Shown: one piece after another, positions 25,997 through 35,247 of the stretch
Layout of the letters: every line of letters starts with the position of its first letter
How positions within the stretch are numbered: position 1 is the first letter of the stretch
Source of the DNA: RYN-230 sp963782185
GTDB taxonomy: Bacteria; Actinomycetota; Actinomycetes; Streptosporangiales; Streptosporangiaceae
Reading direction: 5' to 3'
Assembly: GCA_963782185.1 (NCBI GenBank)
Contig: CAWAJB010000025.1
Coordinates: forward strand, 62,001 to 126,000
Length of the DNA: 64,000 nucleotides
Notes under the pieces: generated by a model
What the model was told of the DNA's origin: nothing
Seen by the model: the letters and a program-made list of their open reading frames with translations, nothing else
Database searches by the model: none
Program-made: the position numbers and the translations under genes

Positions 25997-27481
25997 TCAC
26001 CCCTTCCCCTGGGAGGCGAGGTAGGCCTTGATAACCTGCACTGCGATCGGTGCGGCAGCGTCGGCACCGAAGCCGCCTCCCTTGACTACGACGCCGACAG
26101 CGATCTGCGGTTGCGTTGTCGGGGCGTAACAGGTAAATACCGCGTCGTCCAGGCCGGAGTTGTTGATGCCGTTCTGGGCCGTCCCGGTCTTCCCCGCGAT
26201 CGTGATCCCCCCGGTGACCTGGGTTCCCGCCGTGGCATGCGCGGTGCCCAACGGTGACTGGACCACGCTGGTCATCATCGCCTGCAGGCGTGCCGCCTGG
26301 CTAGGGGTCACCGCGGTGCTCAGCGGGGACGGGGTGGTGGTCTGGATCGCCGACAGGTCCGGCGCCGTCACCTTCTGGATCAGGTAGGGCTTCATCAGGA
26401 CCCCGTTGTTGGCCACCGCGGCGGACAGCATCGCCTCCTGCAGCGGGGTCACCGTGTTGCTCTCCTGGCCGATGGCCCCCCCGGCCCTCTGGGCGGGGTC
26501 GGTATAGAGCGGGACGTTGCTCTGGGCCACCTGCATCCCCGGGGCGAGGGTCTGGTCGGGGTCGTTGAAGCCGTACTTGTTGGCCTGCGCCCGCAGGGCG
26601 GCCCCGCTGAGGCGCAAGCCCAGAGCGCCGAACGCGGTGTTGCACGACACGGTGAACGCGTAGATGAGCGACACCCTGCCGGTGCCGCAAGCCGAGCCGT
26701 TGTCGTTGATCAGCTGGGTGGTCGTGCCCGGGAGGGTGAGCCGGGTCGGCGCCGGGACCTGCGTGTTCTGGTCGGCGACCTTTCCGGTCGCGAACGCGGT
26801 GGAGCTGGTCACGATCTTGAAGGTCGAGCCGGGCGGGAACGTCGTGCTGATCGCGTTGTTGACCAGCGGGTGCGCCGGGTCGCGAAGCAGCCGCTTGTCA
26901 TTGCTGTTGAGCTTGTTGCCGTCCAGCGTGGCCAGCAGGTTCGGGTCGAAGGTCGGATAGGAGGCCAGGGCGAGGATCGCCCCCGTCTGGGGGTTGATCG
27001 CCACCACCCCGCTCTGTCTCCCCGAGGCCTTGAGCGCGTTCCAGGCCGCCTGCTGGGCCGCCGAGTTGACGGTGAGCTCGACCGTGGCGCCCTTCTTCTG
27101 CTTCCCGCTGATCAGGTCGATGAGGTTGTGCACCTCGAGGGCGGGATCGGTGCCGGCCAGGTCCTTGTTCGCCGCCCCCTCGATCCCGGTCTGGCTGAAC
27201 AGCGTGTCATAGCCCGTGACCGGGGCGTACACCTTCCCGAACGGGTAGTGCCGCTGGTACTCCCCGAAGTTCTTGTTCATCTTCGAGAACGCGACGACCT
27301 TCTGGTCGGACGTGACGATCGAGCCCCGCTGGAACTGCAGCGTCGCCGAGACCGTGCGGCCGTTGCCCGGCTCATTGGCCAGGCTGCTCGCGTCGAAGCC
27401 CTGGACGAAGTTCACGTTGACCAGAAGCGCCACGAAGAGCACCAGGCAGATCAGCGAGACACGGCGCAGCGCGCGGTTCAT
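25997..27481 (-). CDS. pbpA: Penicillin-binding protein (transpeptidase) PbpA
   Basis: This 494-residue protein cross-links peptidoglycan outside the membrane. An N-terminal anchor (VSLICLVLFVALLVNVNF) is followed by a dimerisation/PBP2-like domain and the transpeptidase with SxxK (TFPPGSTFKIVTSS), SxN (YAFTVSCNTAFGALGL) and KTG (ITIAGKTGTAQNGIN). The start ATG overlaps the rodA stop by 4 nt (ATGA), so translation is coupled. In mycobacteria PbpA is a PknB phosphorylation substrate needed for division; the arrangement here supports the same functional module. Confidence 0.96.
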   Translation of the reverse strand: MNRALRRVSLICLVLFVALLVNVNFVQGFDASSLANEPGNGRTVSATLQFQRGSIVTSDQKVVAFSKMNKNFGEYQRHYPFGKVYAPVTGYDTLFSQTGIEGAANKDLAGTDPALEVHNLIDLISGKQKKGATVELTVNSAAQQAAWNALKASGRQSGVVAINPQTGAILALASYPTFDPNLLATLDGNKLNSNDKRLLRDPAHPLVNNAISTTFPPGSTFKIVTSSTAFATGKVADQNTQVPAPTRLTLPGTTTQLINDNGSACGTGRVSLIYAFTVSCNTAFGALGLRLSGAALRAQANKYGFNDPDQTLAPGMQVAQSNVPLYTDPAQRAGGAIGQESNTVTPLQEAMLSAAVANNGVLMKPYLIQKVTAPDLSAIQTTTPSPLSTAVTPSQAARLQAMMTSVVQSPLGTAHATAGTQVTGGITIAGKTGTAQNGINNSGLDDAVFTCYAPTTQPQIAVGVVVKGGGFGADAAAPIAVQVIKAYLASQGKG

Positions 27482-28944
27482 CCGGCCCGCACCACCTGGG
27501 TCATGCCCTCATCCTGGATGGGCTGCGGGGCCGGCCGGCGGGCGGTGTCGCTGATTCGCATGAGCAGGGCGATCCCCATCCAGCTGGCGATCAGCGAGGA
27601 ACCGCCCTGGGACAGGAACGGCGTGGTGATGCCGGTCAGCGGGATGAGCCGGGTCACGCCGCCGACGATCACGAAGACCTGGAGGGCGACCACGAAGGAG
27701 AGCCCTCCCGCCAGCAGTTTCGAGAACGGGTCCCGCACGGCGATCGCCGCGCGCAGCCCGCGCTGCACGATCAGCCCGTAGATGAGCAGCAGGGCCATGA
27801 CCCCGGTCAGGCCCAGTTCCTCGCCGAACGCGGTGATGATCAGGTCGTTCTGCACCAGCGGGGTGATGTAGGGCTGGCCCTGGCCCAGCCCGCGGCCCAG
27901 CACGCCGCCGGAGCCCATCCCGTACAGCCCCTGGACCAGCTGGTAGGAGAAGGTGTGCACGTAATTGAACGGGTGCAGCCAGATGACGAAGCGTTCGCGC
28001 ACGTGCGCGAACAGCTCACTCGCGAGCAGGGACCCGGTGACGAACAGCAGGAACCCGATGATCAGCCAGGAAGATCGCTGGGTGGCGATGTACATCATGA
28101 CCACGAACAGGCCGAAGAACAGCGCCGAGGTGCCGACGTCGCCCTCGAAGACCAGGACGACCAGGCTGACGCCCCAGGCGATGAGCACCGGGCCCAGATC
28201 CCGGGCCCGCGGCAGGTCGATGCCGAGGACCCGGCGGCCGGCCAGCGCGAGCACATCCCGCTTGGCCACCAGGTAGCCGGCGAAGAACACGGCCAGCGCC
28301 AGCTTGGCGAACTCCTCGGGCTGGATGCTTCCGATACCGGGGAGAGCGATCTGGATCTTGGCGGCGGTGCCCGGGACCTCGCTGATGCTGGCGGGCAGCA
28401 CCGCGGGCAGGGCCAGCAGCACCAGGCCGATCGCACCCAGCGTGTAGGTGTACCGCTGCAGCGTGCGTGGCTGCCGGATGAAGGCGAGCACGGCCACGAA
28501 GGCCGCCATCCCGATCGCGGTGTAGAACACCTGAAGCGCGGTGGTGGACGTGCTCATCGTGCTGACCACGATGCCGGGGTTGCCGCCCCGCCCCGCCTCC
28601 TGCAGGCGGAAGATCATCACGATGCCGAGGCCGTTGAGCAGCGCGGCCAGCGGGAGCAGCAGCGGGTCGGCGAACGGCGCCAGCCACCGCACCGCCACAT
28701 GGGCGGCACCGACCAGGACCGCGAACGCCAGGCCGTACTCGAACATCCCCGCCGGGACCTTGCCGTTCAGCCCGAGCCCGACGTTCGCGTACGCGAGCAG
28801 GACCACGCCCACCACGAAGACCAGCATGAGCAGTTCGGTCCGGCGCCGTCCCCGCGGCGCGGGAGCGGCCTCCGGCTGGCTGCCCTGCCCGGCCCCGGCG
28901 TCGGCGCCCAGCGGATGCCCTCCGGGTGTGGTGATCGCGCTCAA
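27478..28944 (-). CDS. rodA: SEDS peptidoglycan polymerase RodA/FtsW
   Basis: The start is taken as TTG 28944: GGGAGG lies 7 nt upstream and the TTG overlaps the pstP stop as TTGA. The 488-residue polytopic protein has about ten membrane spans. The SEDS signatures are present: AGRGGNPGIVVSTM loop, IQIALPGIGSIQPEEFAKLA (conserved Pro-Glu-Glu-Phe-Ala-Lys), VLVFEGDVGTSALFFGLFVV, and LGRGLGQGQPYITPLVQNDL with AFGEELGLTGV. SEDS proteins polymerise lipid II glycan strands and pair with a class B PBP, here the overlapping pbpA. Confidence 0.95.
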   Translation of the reverse strand: MSAITTPGGHPLGADAGAGQGSQPEAAPAPRGRRRTELLMLVFVVGVVLLAYANVGLGLNGKVPAGMFEYGLAFAVLVGAAHVAVRWLAPFADPLLLPLAALLNGLGIVMIFRLQEAGRGGNPGIVVSTMSTSTTALQVFYTAIGMAAFVAVLAFIRQPRTLQRYTYTLGAIGLVLLALPAVLPASISEVPGTAAKIQIALPGIGSIQPEEFAKLALAVFFAGYLVAKRDVLALAGRRVLGIDLPRARDLGPVLIAWGVSLVVLVFEGDVGTSALFFGLFVVMMYIATQRSSWLIIGFLLFVTGSLLASELFAHVRERFVIWLHPFNYVHTFSYQLVQGLYGMGSGGVLGRGLGQGQPYITPLVQNDLIITAFGEELGLTGVMALLLIYGLIVQRGLRAAIAVRDPFSKLLAGGLSFVVALQVFVIVGGVTRLIPLTGITTPFLSQGGSSLIASWMGIALLMRISDTARRPAPQPIQDEGMTQVVRAG

Positions 28945-30356
28945 GAAGATCCTCCCGTCCCGGTGGCGGTGCTCCCCGGTACGGGGCAGTCCGCCGGGAA
29001 TGCGGGCTTCGGCTGCCTGACGTGTGTGGTGATGGTCTTGTTCTTGACTTTCTTCTTGACCGTTTTCGCTGGGGTGGCCTCCCATTTCTGCAGGGCCAGG
29101 GCGGCGTTGTGGCACCGCACGTAGTTCGATCGGAGATTGGTCACGATGCTCTGGGCGCCGGCCAGGCCGTTATCCGACGGGATCGTGGCCCGCACGTCCG
29201 CGGCCATGGCGGCCGGCAGCCCGGCCACCGGGATGCCCGACCGGCTGGCCACGCTGGACAGGTTGATCCCGGCGGCGCTCTGGTTGATGCCGCGGAAGAT
29301 GGCCACCTTGCCGCCGTCCGCGGCCACGTAGTACTGGCCCTGCGTGTACCGCCAGCCGGCGTAGGCGCCGCCGACGATGAGGGCGAGGAGGATCACCAGG
29401 GCGGACTTGACCAGCGGCAGCCTGCGCCGCCGGGGCTGGTACTCATCCTCCGGCTCGTCCGGCGCCTGGGGTGCGGGATCGTCGTGCGCGATCGCCACCG
29501 CGACCTGCGGGGCGGTGCGGGTGAGCAGGTGGGCCCGCCCGGCCGGGCTGTCGGTGCGGAAGTGGGGGCCGCCGCTGCCGTTGGAGGCCGCGCCCACCAT
29601 CACGGAGGCATCGCTGGGCGGCAGCGACGTGGTGGCGCTGTCCACCACGTCCGCGACGATGCAGGTGATGTTGTCCGGCCCGCCGCCCCGGATGGCCAGC
29701 TCCACCAGTTGCAGCACGACCTCGTCGAGGTTGGCCACGGTGGCCAGCGTCTTGTGCAGGGTCTCCTCGCTGACGACCCCGGACAGCCCGTCGGAGCACA
29801 GCAGGTAGCGGTCCCCCAGCCGGGCCTCCAGCAGGGTCAGGTCAGGCTCCACGTCGGCCCGGCCGTCCAGGGCCCGCAGGAGCATCGAGCGCTGCGGATG
29901 GGTGGCCACGTCATCGGGGCTGATCCGGCCCTCGTCCACCAGCGTCTGGACCAGCGTGTGGTCGTGCGTGATCTGGTGGAATTCACGATCCCGCAGCAGG
30001 TAGGCGCGGGAGTCACCGATGTGGCACAGGGCAACCCGGCCGCCGGACCACAGCATCGCGGTGAGCGTGGTGCCCATGCCCTCGAATGAGGGATCGGCCA
30101 CCACCATGTTGTGCAGGGTGTGGTTCGCGTCGCTCACCGCATCGGCGAGCGCGTCGAGCAGGTCGGTGCCGGGCACGTCCTCGTCAAGCCTGGAGAGGGC
30201 CGAGATGGCCGCCGCGCTGGCGACTTCTCCGGCGGCATGACCGCCCATGCCATCGGCCACGGCCAGCAGCCGCGGCCCGGCGTACGCCGCGTCCTCGTTC
30301 CCCTCCCGGAGAAGACCGACGTCGGAGCGGATCGCGTACCGCAGTGCAAGTGTCAT
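28941..30356 (-). CDS. pstP: PP2C-family Ser/Thr phosphatase PstP
   Basis: This 471-residue protein has a PP2C catalytic domain at about 1-240 with the metal-binding aspartates in REGNEDAAYAGPRLLAVADG, DGMGGHAAGEVAS, LCHIGDSRAYLLRDREFHQI, YLLCSDGLSGVV and GGGPDNITCIVADV. A cytosolic linker is followed by one membrane span (KSALVILLALIVGGAYAGWR) and an extracytoplasmic domain ending in Lys-rich and Pro-rich sequence. It removes phosphate from PknB and its targets. It overlaps fhaB and rodA by 4 nt each, so the three are translationally coupled. Confidence 0.96.
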   Translation of the reverse strand: MTLALRYAIRSDVGLLREGNEDAAYAGPRLLAVADGMGGHAAGEVASAAAISALSRLDEDVPGTDLLDALADAVSDANHTLHNMVVADPSFEGMGTTLTAMLWSGGRVALCHIGDSRAYLLRDREFHQITHDHTLVQTLVDEGRISPDDVATHPQRSMLLRALDGRADVEPDLTLLEARLGDRYLLCSDGLSGVVSEETLHKTLATVANLDEVVLQLVELAIRGGGPDNITCIVADVVDSATTSLPPSDASVMVGAASNGSGGPHFRTDSPAGRAHLLTRTAPQVAVAIAHDDPAPQAPDEPEDEYQPRRRRLPLVKSALVILLALIVGGAYAGWRYTQGQYYVAADGGKVAIFRGINQSAAGINLSSVASRSGIPVAGLPAAMAADVRATIPSDNGLAGAQSIVTNLRSNYVRCHNAALALQKWEATPAKTVKKKVKNKTITTHVRQPKPAFPADCPVPGSTATGTGGSS

Positions 30357-30838
30357 CTGCGCAATTCCAGAACGGTCTTGCCGATGCGGATCGGCACGCC
30401 TGTCGGCACCGGGGTCGGCTGGGTCACCTTCTGCCGGTCGAGGTAGGTGCCGTTGGTTGACCCGAGATCCTCAACGATCCATTGACCGTCTTGAGGGAAC
30501 AGCCGGGCATGTCGGCTCGAAGCGTAGTCATCGTTGAGGACCAGCGTGGCGTCATTTGACCGACCGATGGTGATTTGCTGTTCAGTCAGTGGCAGGGTCG
30601 TTCCGGACAGCGAGCCGCCAGTCACCAGCAGCCTCTGCGGCTCAGTGCGGCCGGCCCGGGCGGGGCGGGCGGGCTTGGCCGGGCGAGGGCGGGCGTTCTG
30701 CCGCTGCCGCTTCTGCTTGCGGCTCGATGGGGACTGACCGAACAAGTCCGTGCGCACTACACCGACCGCCGTAATCACGAACAGCCACAGGACCGCCAGG
30801 AATGCGAGCCTGATCAGGAGGAGGGTCAGCGTGCTCAT
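30353..30838 (-). CDS. fhaB: FHA-domain protein FhaB (FipA)
   Basis: This 161-residue protein has an N-terminal membrane span (LLLIRLAFLAVLWLFVITAV), a basic Arg/Pro linker, and a C-terminal FHA domain with the phosphothreonine-binding residues IGRSNDATLVLNDDYASSRH and WIVEDLGSTNGTYLDRQKV. In mycobacteria it links phosphorylated FtsZ or FtsQ to division under stress and is a PknB-cluster member. It overlaps pstP by 4 nt. Confidence 0.95.
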   Translation of the reverse strand: MSTLTLLLIRLAFLAVLWLFVITAVGVVRTDLFGQSPSSRKQKRQRQNARPRPAKPARPARAGRTEPQRLLVTGGSLSGTTLPLTEQQITIGRSNDATLVLNDDYASSRHARLFPQDGQWIVEDLGSTNGTYLDRQKVTQPTPVPTGVPIRIGKTVLELRR

Positions 30839-30957
30839 CGGCTTGATGTGTCCTTGGGTGCCTCGCCGTTGCGGCCTTTTCGGGGGGTGCGGAGTCGGGG
30901 TCTGGACCCGGGCGGGCCTGGATCAGTTCCGGGACTGCGGCCATTGTCGGGGCTGCG

Positions 30958-31713
30958 TCAATAGACACCGTCCCGGCGGAAAACCAGCGTGGTCCGTCCG
31001 AGGGTCACCTGCGTGCCGTCCGCTAGTGTCACGCGGCGGACCGGCTGCCCGTTCACGAACGTCCCGTTGGTGGAGCCCAGGTCGACGAGGACCACTTCAC
31101 CGTCCTCGACCCGCAACTCGGCGTGGTGGCGTGAGACGCCTGGATCGACCAGCCGCAGATCGCAGTCGGTGCCGCGGCCCAGCATGGTGACCGGCGCGTT
31201 CAGCTCGTAGGTCCGCTGGCTGCCGCCGTCCGGACCCGGCTCGGGCCCCGACACCAGCAGCCTCGGCCGGCCTCCGAACGAGCCCGGCATGCGCGGCAGG
31301 TCGCTGGCGGGCCTGCGGATCTCCCCTCCCTCGACCGTGGTGCCCCGGATCACGCCGGAGCGGATCCGGAACGTTCCCGTGGTCAGGTCCGCAACCCCCT
31401 CGAACCGCATCCGCACCGGCCCCACGAACGAGTAGCCCTGCTCGCGGGCATGCTCACGAGCCAGGGTGGCCAGTTCCACGCCGAGACTGTCGGCGTAGAC
31501 CTCGAGGCGGTCGAAGTCGGTATCGGCGATCTCGACCACGAAATCGTTCGGCACCAGCGTGCGGCCCTGCGCCACGATCGCAGCCCGGTCATCCATCTCG
31601 CGCTGTACCGCGCTGGCAACCTCCACCGGCTGCAGCTCGGATTTGAACGCCCGCGCGAAGGCACCCTCGACCATGCCCTCGAGCCTGCGCTCGAACCGAC
31701 TGAGAACTCCCAC
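30958..31713 (-). CDS. fhaA: FhaA: DUF3662 plus FHA-domain protein
   Basis: I chose GTG 31713 because AAGGAGG (31721-31727 on the complement) precedes it by 7 nt; the longer frame lacks a site. The 251-residue protein has an N-terminal DUF3662 domain (VGVLSRFERRLEGMVEGAFA ... LVPNDFVVEIADTDFDRLEV) at about 1-115 and a C-terminal FHA domain (MLGRGTDCDLRLVDPGVSRH, VVLVDLGSTNGTFVNGQPV). FhaA binds phosphorylated MviN/FhaB-pathway proteins and recruits PknB. It is the first gene of the operon, adjacent to tRNA-Leu as in most actinobacteria. Confidence 0.95.
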   Translation of the reverse strand: MGVLSRFERRLEGMVEGAFARAFKSELQPVEVASAVQREMDDRAAIVAQGRTLVPNDFVVEIADTDFDRLEVYADSLGVELATLAREHAREQGYSFVGPVRMRFEGVADLTTGTFRIRSGVIRGTTVEGGEIRRPASDLPRMPGSFGGRPRLLVSGPEPGPDGGSQRTYELNAPVTMLGRGTDCDLRLVDPGVSRHHAELRVEDGEVVLVDLGSTNGTFVNGQPVRRVTLADGTQVTLGRTTLVFRRDGVY

Positions 31714-31798
31714 CGGGGTACCTCCTTCCCCTATCCGCATCCGATGGTATCGGCGCTCAGGGTGCTGTTGCGGACGTGCTAACCTGACTCACTGCGTA

Positions 31799-31881
31799 GG
31801 GCGGGTGGCGGAACGGCAGACGCGCACGGTTCAGGTCCGTGTGTCCGAAAGGACGTGAGGGTTCAAATCCCTCCTCGCCCA
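31799..31881 (+). tRNA. tRNA-Leu(CAG)
   Basis: The acceptor arm GGGCGGG pairs with CTCGCCC with one G-T pair. The anticodon stem CACGG/CCGTG encloses the loop TTCAGGT, giving anticodon CAG. The long variable arm TGTCCGAAAGGACG and the T arm AGGGTTCAAATCCCT are typical of class II leucine tRNAs. CCA is not encoded. It is divergent from the fhaA-pknB operon. Confidence 0.97.
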
Positions 31882-32105
31882 CTGGTAATGCTGAACGTTG
31901 ATGGTTGTGCCGGGACAGGTGGTAGGGCGCACTGGCCTGAGCTTATGCGCCGCGGCGCCGAGCCGGGGCCGATCTGGGCAGGTCAGGCGAGTGCACTGTA
32001 ACCTCCAGGCCACCGGCACTTTGAGGCGCCGGGACCCGGGCCAGCGGTGCTTCCTGGAGCCACCGGCGCCCGCGTAACCGTTTCCCGTTTCGCGAGGACC
32101 AGGTC

Positions 32106-33359
32106 ATGAAGGCGGATGTCGCTGTTGTCGGCGCGGGTGCCCTCGGGCTGAGCACGGCCCTGCACTGCGCGCTGCAGGGCCGGTCCGTGGTGGTGATTGA
32201 CCGCCGTGCCCCTGGCTCCCAGGCGTCCGGCCGCGCGGCCGGACTGTTCAAGTCCGTGCAGGGCGACGAGGTCCGCACCTTCCTGGCCCGCCGGAGCATC
32301 GACCTGGTCCGGCACTTCAGCGACTGGGCAGGTGCCCCGCTGGACGTGGTGGCCTCGGGCAGCCTGCTCGTGGCGCGCAGCAGCGGCCACAAGAAACTGC
32401 TGGCCACTGAGTTCGCCCAGTCCCGCCGCTGGGGGGTAGACCTGGCCGAGGTCAGCGGGGCGGAGGCGGCCGGCCGGACGGGCGGGTACTACCGCCCGGC
32501 GGGGGACGAAGATGTGGTCTGGTGCCCCGAGGACGTGTACATCGAGGAACCCGGCTCCCTGATCGACGCCTATCTGGCGGCCGCCCGGCGGGCCGGGGTG
32601 CAGGTGCTGGCGGACGAGCCGGTCACCGCCATGACCAGCAGCGCCGGGGCCATCACCGGGCTGCGGACGGACGCCCGCCGGATCGAGACGGGGATGGTCG
32701 TCGACGCCGCCGGGGCCTGGGTCCGCCAGGTCGGTGAGCTGGCCGGGGCGTGGGTGGCGGCCGCGCCCGTGCGTCACCAGCTGCTGGTGACCGGGCCCGT
32801 TTCCGGTGTGCCCGCCGGGGCGCCGATCACCAGGATCCTGGACTGCGCGGTGTATCTGCGGCCCGCCCGGGGCGGCCTGATGCTTGGTGGGTTCGAGGCC
32901 GCGCCGCTGCCGCTCGATCCGCGCGCCGAGGCTCCCGGGTTCGACACCGACGACGTCCCGCTGGACCGCGGGGTGCTGGACGTTATGGCGGGCCAGGTTG
33001 CCGACCTGGTGCCGGCGGCGCAGGCCGCCGTACGGGAAGCGACGGTGACCGAACATCGGGGCGGCCTGTTCACGATGAGCCCGGACGGCCGCTTCCTGGC
33101 TGGCCCGGTGCCTGAGGTGCCGGGCCTGTGGGTGGCCAGCGGCTGCAACGGATCAGGGTTCTCGTCATCCCCCGCGATCGGGGAGGCCCTGGCCCGGTGG
33201 ATCACCGGCGGCCGCCCGGCCGTGGATATGTCCTCCCTTGAGCCGGGCCGGTTCGGCTCGCCCTCCGGCGCCCTGCCCCGCGGTGGCCTGTCGGACGAGG
33301 CCCTGGTCGAGCGGGGCACCTGGCAGTACGCCCACTACTATGACCCGCTGACCGCCTGA
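32106..33359 (+). CDS. FAD-dependent oxidoreductase (DAO family)
   Basis: This 417-residue enzyme has the N-terminal FAD-binding Rossmann motif DVAVVGAGALGLSTALHCAL with VVVIDRR at the strand-2 end, and the DAO C-terminal closing motif DGRFLAGPVPEVPGLWVASG followed by CNGSGFSSSPAIGEALARWI. Family members oxidise amino acids or N-methylated amines (sarcosine, glycine), producing an imine and hydrogen peroxide. The substrate is unknown. It is cytoplasmic. It stands alone 225 bp downstream of tRNA-Leu and converges with the Usp gene. Confidence 0.9.
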   Translation: MKADVAVVGAGALGLSTALHCALQGRSVVVIDRRAPGSQASGRAAGLFKSVQGDEVRTFLARRSIDLVRHFSDWAGAPLDVVASGSLLVARSSGHKKLLATEFAQSRRWGVDLAEVSGAEAAGRTGGYYRPAGDEDVVWCPEDVYIEEPGSLIDAYLAAARRAGVQVLADEPVTAMTSSAGAITGLRTDARRIETGMVVDAAGAWVRQVGELAGAWVAAAPVRHQLLVTGPVSGVPAGAPITRILDCAVYLRPARGGLMLGGFEAAPLPLDPRAEAPGFDTDDVPLDRGVLDVMAGQVADLVPAAQAAVREATVTEHRGGLFTMSPDGRFLAGPVPEVPGLWVASGCNGSGFSSSPAIGEALARWITGGRPAVDMSSLEPGRFGSPSGALPRGGLSDEALVERGTWQYAHYYDPLTA

Positions 33360-33363
33360 TCGG

Positions 33364-34014
33364 TCAGGGGATCACGATGACCGGGCAGTGGGCGTGCCGG
33401 GCCAGCCAGCCCGGCACGGACCCGGCGGCACGATGCCAGACGCGCACCGGGGCGCCGATGACCAGCGCGTCCGCGCTGAACTCGGCGGCGGCGGCGGCAA
33501 GTTCGCGGGCCGGGCTGCCCTGGCGGGTGACGATCCTCACGTCCAGCCCCTCCCGGTCGCATACCTCGTCGAGTTCGGCGAGCAGCCAGCGGTGAGTCTC
33601 TTCGGTGTCCCGGACCGGGGCGATCACCTGGCCACTGAGCGGCTCGCAGAAGATGCTGGGGCTGGTGATATAGGCGACGAGGAGGGGACGGGTGAGCCTG
33701 CGGGCCATGCCCGCGGCGTAGGCGAGCGCATTCCTGCTGGACCGGGATCCGTCGTAGCCAACCACCACAGGATGGTCGAGGTCCGTGGCCGGGCCGCAGT
33801 CAGCCAGCGGTTCCCGGCGCGGGCCAGGCTGCGCCGCCCGGCTGTCCCGGCCGTCCGGGCGGCCGGGATCCCGGCCTCCAGTGACGTCGCCGGGCGGCAC
33901 GTCAGCAGGCCTGAACGGCTGAGGACCGTCAGGCTGGGCACTACCCGGCTGGGCAGCGCCAGGGACGGGCCGTTCAGGCTGGCCCGGGAGGGGCTGAGGC
34001 TCTGCCTGGTCCAT
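33364..34014 (-). CDS. Universal stress protein with a disordered N-terminal extension
   Basis: This 216-residue protein has a Pro/Gly/Gln-rich extension (1-78) followed by one Usp domain: HPVVVGYDGSRSSRNALAYA (strand 1 and phosphate-binding turn), LTRPLLVAYITSPSIFCEPL, VRIVTRQGSPARELAAAAAE, and the C-terminal VIGAPVRVWHRAAGSVPGWL. The ATP loop GxxG(x9)G(S/T) is altered at the second glycine (GAPV), so ATP binding is uncertain. A single Usp with such an extension is atypical; it may be internally initiated. AT-rich DNA upstream (34050-34100) probably holds its promoter. Confidence 0.85.
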   Translation of the reverse strand: MDQAEPQPLPGQPERPVPGAAQPGSAQPDGPQPFRPADVPPGDVTGGRDPGRPDGRDSRAAQPGPRREPLADCGPATDLDHPVVVGYDGSRSSRNALAYAAGMARRLTRPLLVAYITSPSIFCEPLSGQVIAPVRDTEETHRWLLAELDEVCDREGLDVRIVTRQGSPARELAAAAAEFSADALVIGAPVRVWHRAAGSVPGWLARHAHCPVIVIP

Positions 34015-34078
34015 GGCTTCTCATCCTTGTGAATCCATGCTCCGCTCACCGGTGACGTACCGCAAGCTAGGTTAGTTT

Positions 34079-34096
34079 TGATTAAACAAATAATCA
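34079..34096. promoter_or_regulatory. AT-rich inverted repeat upstream of usp
   Basis: TGATTA (34079-34084) and TAATCA (34091-34096) are perfect arms around AACAAA, inside a conspicuously AT-rich patch (about 34065-34100) in a very GC-rich region. It lies 65-82 nt upstream of the usp start and may be a regulator site or UP-like promoter element. Confidence 0.45.
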
Positions 34097-34293
34097 GCCT
34101 CATCCCATACCGGCAAGGCCTTCCGGTGCCCGGCGCCCTGCTTCCGGGCCGCCGGCGGTGCTCCTCCATCCCCGCCAGCTCATGATCACGGGGTCAGTGT
34201 TGCATGCCTCCATGCCAGTAGCTATCGGAGTCATAACGATCCGCGAGCCGGCGGTGGCGCGATCACGCCGGGACACCAGGCAGAATCGTTACC

Positions 34294-35190
34294 ATGCCGG
34301 AACTTCCCGAGGTGGAGTCGCTGGCGCGGTTCCTGCGCCAGCGGGCCGACGGGCTTGTCATCGACCGCGCCGACAGTGCGGCGATCTCGGTCCTGAAGAC
34401 CTACCGCCCCGACCTGACCGACCTGCGCGGCCGGACCGTCGCGGACACCCAGCGGCACGGGAAATTCCTGGACCTGGTGGCCGCAGCCCCGGACGGTAAC
34501 GGCGGTCAGCCCGCCGGCGGCCCCCTTCACCTGGTCATCCACCTGGCCCGGGCCGGATGGCTCCGCTGGCGGGAAAACCTGCCCGAGACGCCGCCTCGCC
34601 CCGGCAAGAGCCCGCTCGGCTTCCGGCTCCGGTTCACCGACGGCACGGGCTTCGACCTGACCGAGGCGGGCACGAAAAAGCGCCTGGCCGTCTACCTGGT
34701 CGCCGACCCGGCTGAGGTCCCCGGGGTGGCCGCCCTCGGCCCTGACCCCCTGGCGGATTCGTTCACGGTCGATGCCCTGGCCGGGATGCTCGCCGGCCGC
34801 CGCACCCAGATCAAGGGCGTGCTCCGGGACCAGAAGGTGATCGCCGGGATCGGCAACGCCTACTCCGACGAGGTACTGCACGCAGCCAGGATGTCGCCGT
34901 TCAAGCTGGCCAGCAGTTTCACCGAGGACGAGATCAGGGACCTGCACGCGGCCATCACCGCCACCCTCTGGGAGGCGGTAGAGCGGTCCGCCGGCCTGGC
35001 CGCCGGCGACCTGAAGGCCGAGAAGAAGTCCGGGCTGCGCGTGCACGGGCGGGCCGGGGAGCCCTGCCCGGTGTGCGGCGACACGGTGCGGGAGGTGTCG
35101 TTCGCCGACTCCGCGCTGCAGTACTGCCCCACCTGCCAGACCGGCGGCAAACCGCTCGCCGACCGGCGGATGTCCCGGCTGCTCCGCTGA
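34294..35190 (+). CDS. Fpg/Nei family DNA glycosylase
   Basis: This 298-residue enzyme excises oxidised bases. The N-terminal catalytic proline is in MPELPEVESLARFLRQR (Pro2, Glu3). The helix-two-turn-helix region has GIGNAYSDEVLHAARMSPF, and the C-terminal zinc finger is CPVCGDTVREVSFADSALQY followed by CPTC. A conserved Lys in the beta-hairpin region (GTKKRLAVYLV) completes the pattern. Nei2/Fpg2-like actinomycete proteins share this layout; exact substrate preference cannot be assigned. The protein is cytoplasmic and stands alone. Confidence 0.92.
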   Translation: MPELPEVESLARFLRQRADGLVIDRADSAAISVLKTYRPDLTDLRGRTVADTQRHGKFLDLVAAAPDGNGGQPAGGPLHLVIHLARAGWLRWRENLPETPPRPGKSPLGFRLRFTDGTGFDLTEAGTKKRLAVYLVADPAEVPGVAALGPDPLADSFTVDALAGMLAGRRTQIKGVLRDQKVIAGIGNAYSDEVLHAARMSPFKLASSFTEDEIRDLHAAITATLWEAVERSAGLAAGDLKAEKKSGLRVHGRAGEPCPVCGDTVREVSFADSALQYCPTCQTGGKPLADRRMSRLLR

Positions 35191-35193
35191 TCG

Positions 35194-35243
35194 GTGCTGG
35201 CTCCCCAGTGCTGGCTCGCCAGTGCTGGGCCATCAGTGCTGCC
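35194..35243. repeat. 14-bp tandem repeat downstream of the glycosylase
   Basis: Three and a half copies of GTGCTGGCTCSCCA lie within the 57-bp gap between the convergent glycosylase and SSI-like genes. The third unit differs at several positions. Confidence 0.8.
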
Positions 35244-35247
35244 CAGG

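Noticed and set aside
31799..31881. Integration of a mobile element at tRNA-Leu
   Set aside because: No integrase and no direct repeat of the tRNA 3' end are seen downstream; the neighbouring genes are the normal conserved cluster.
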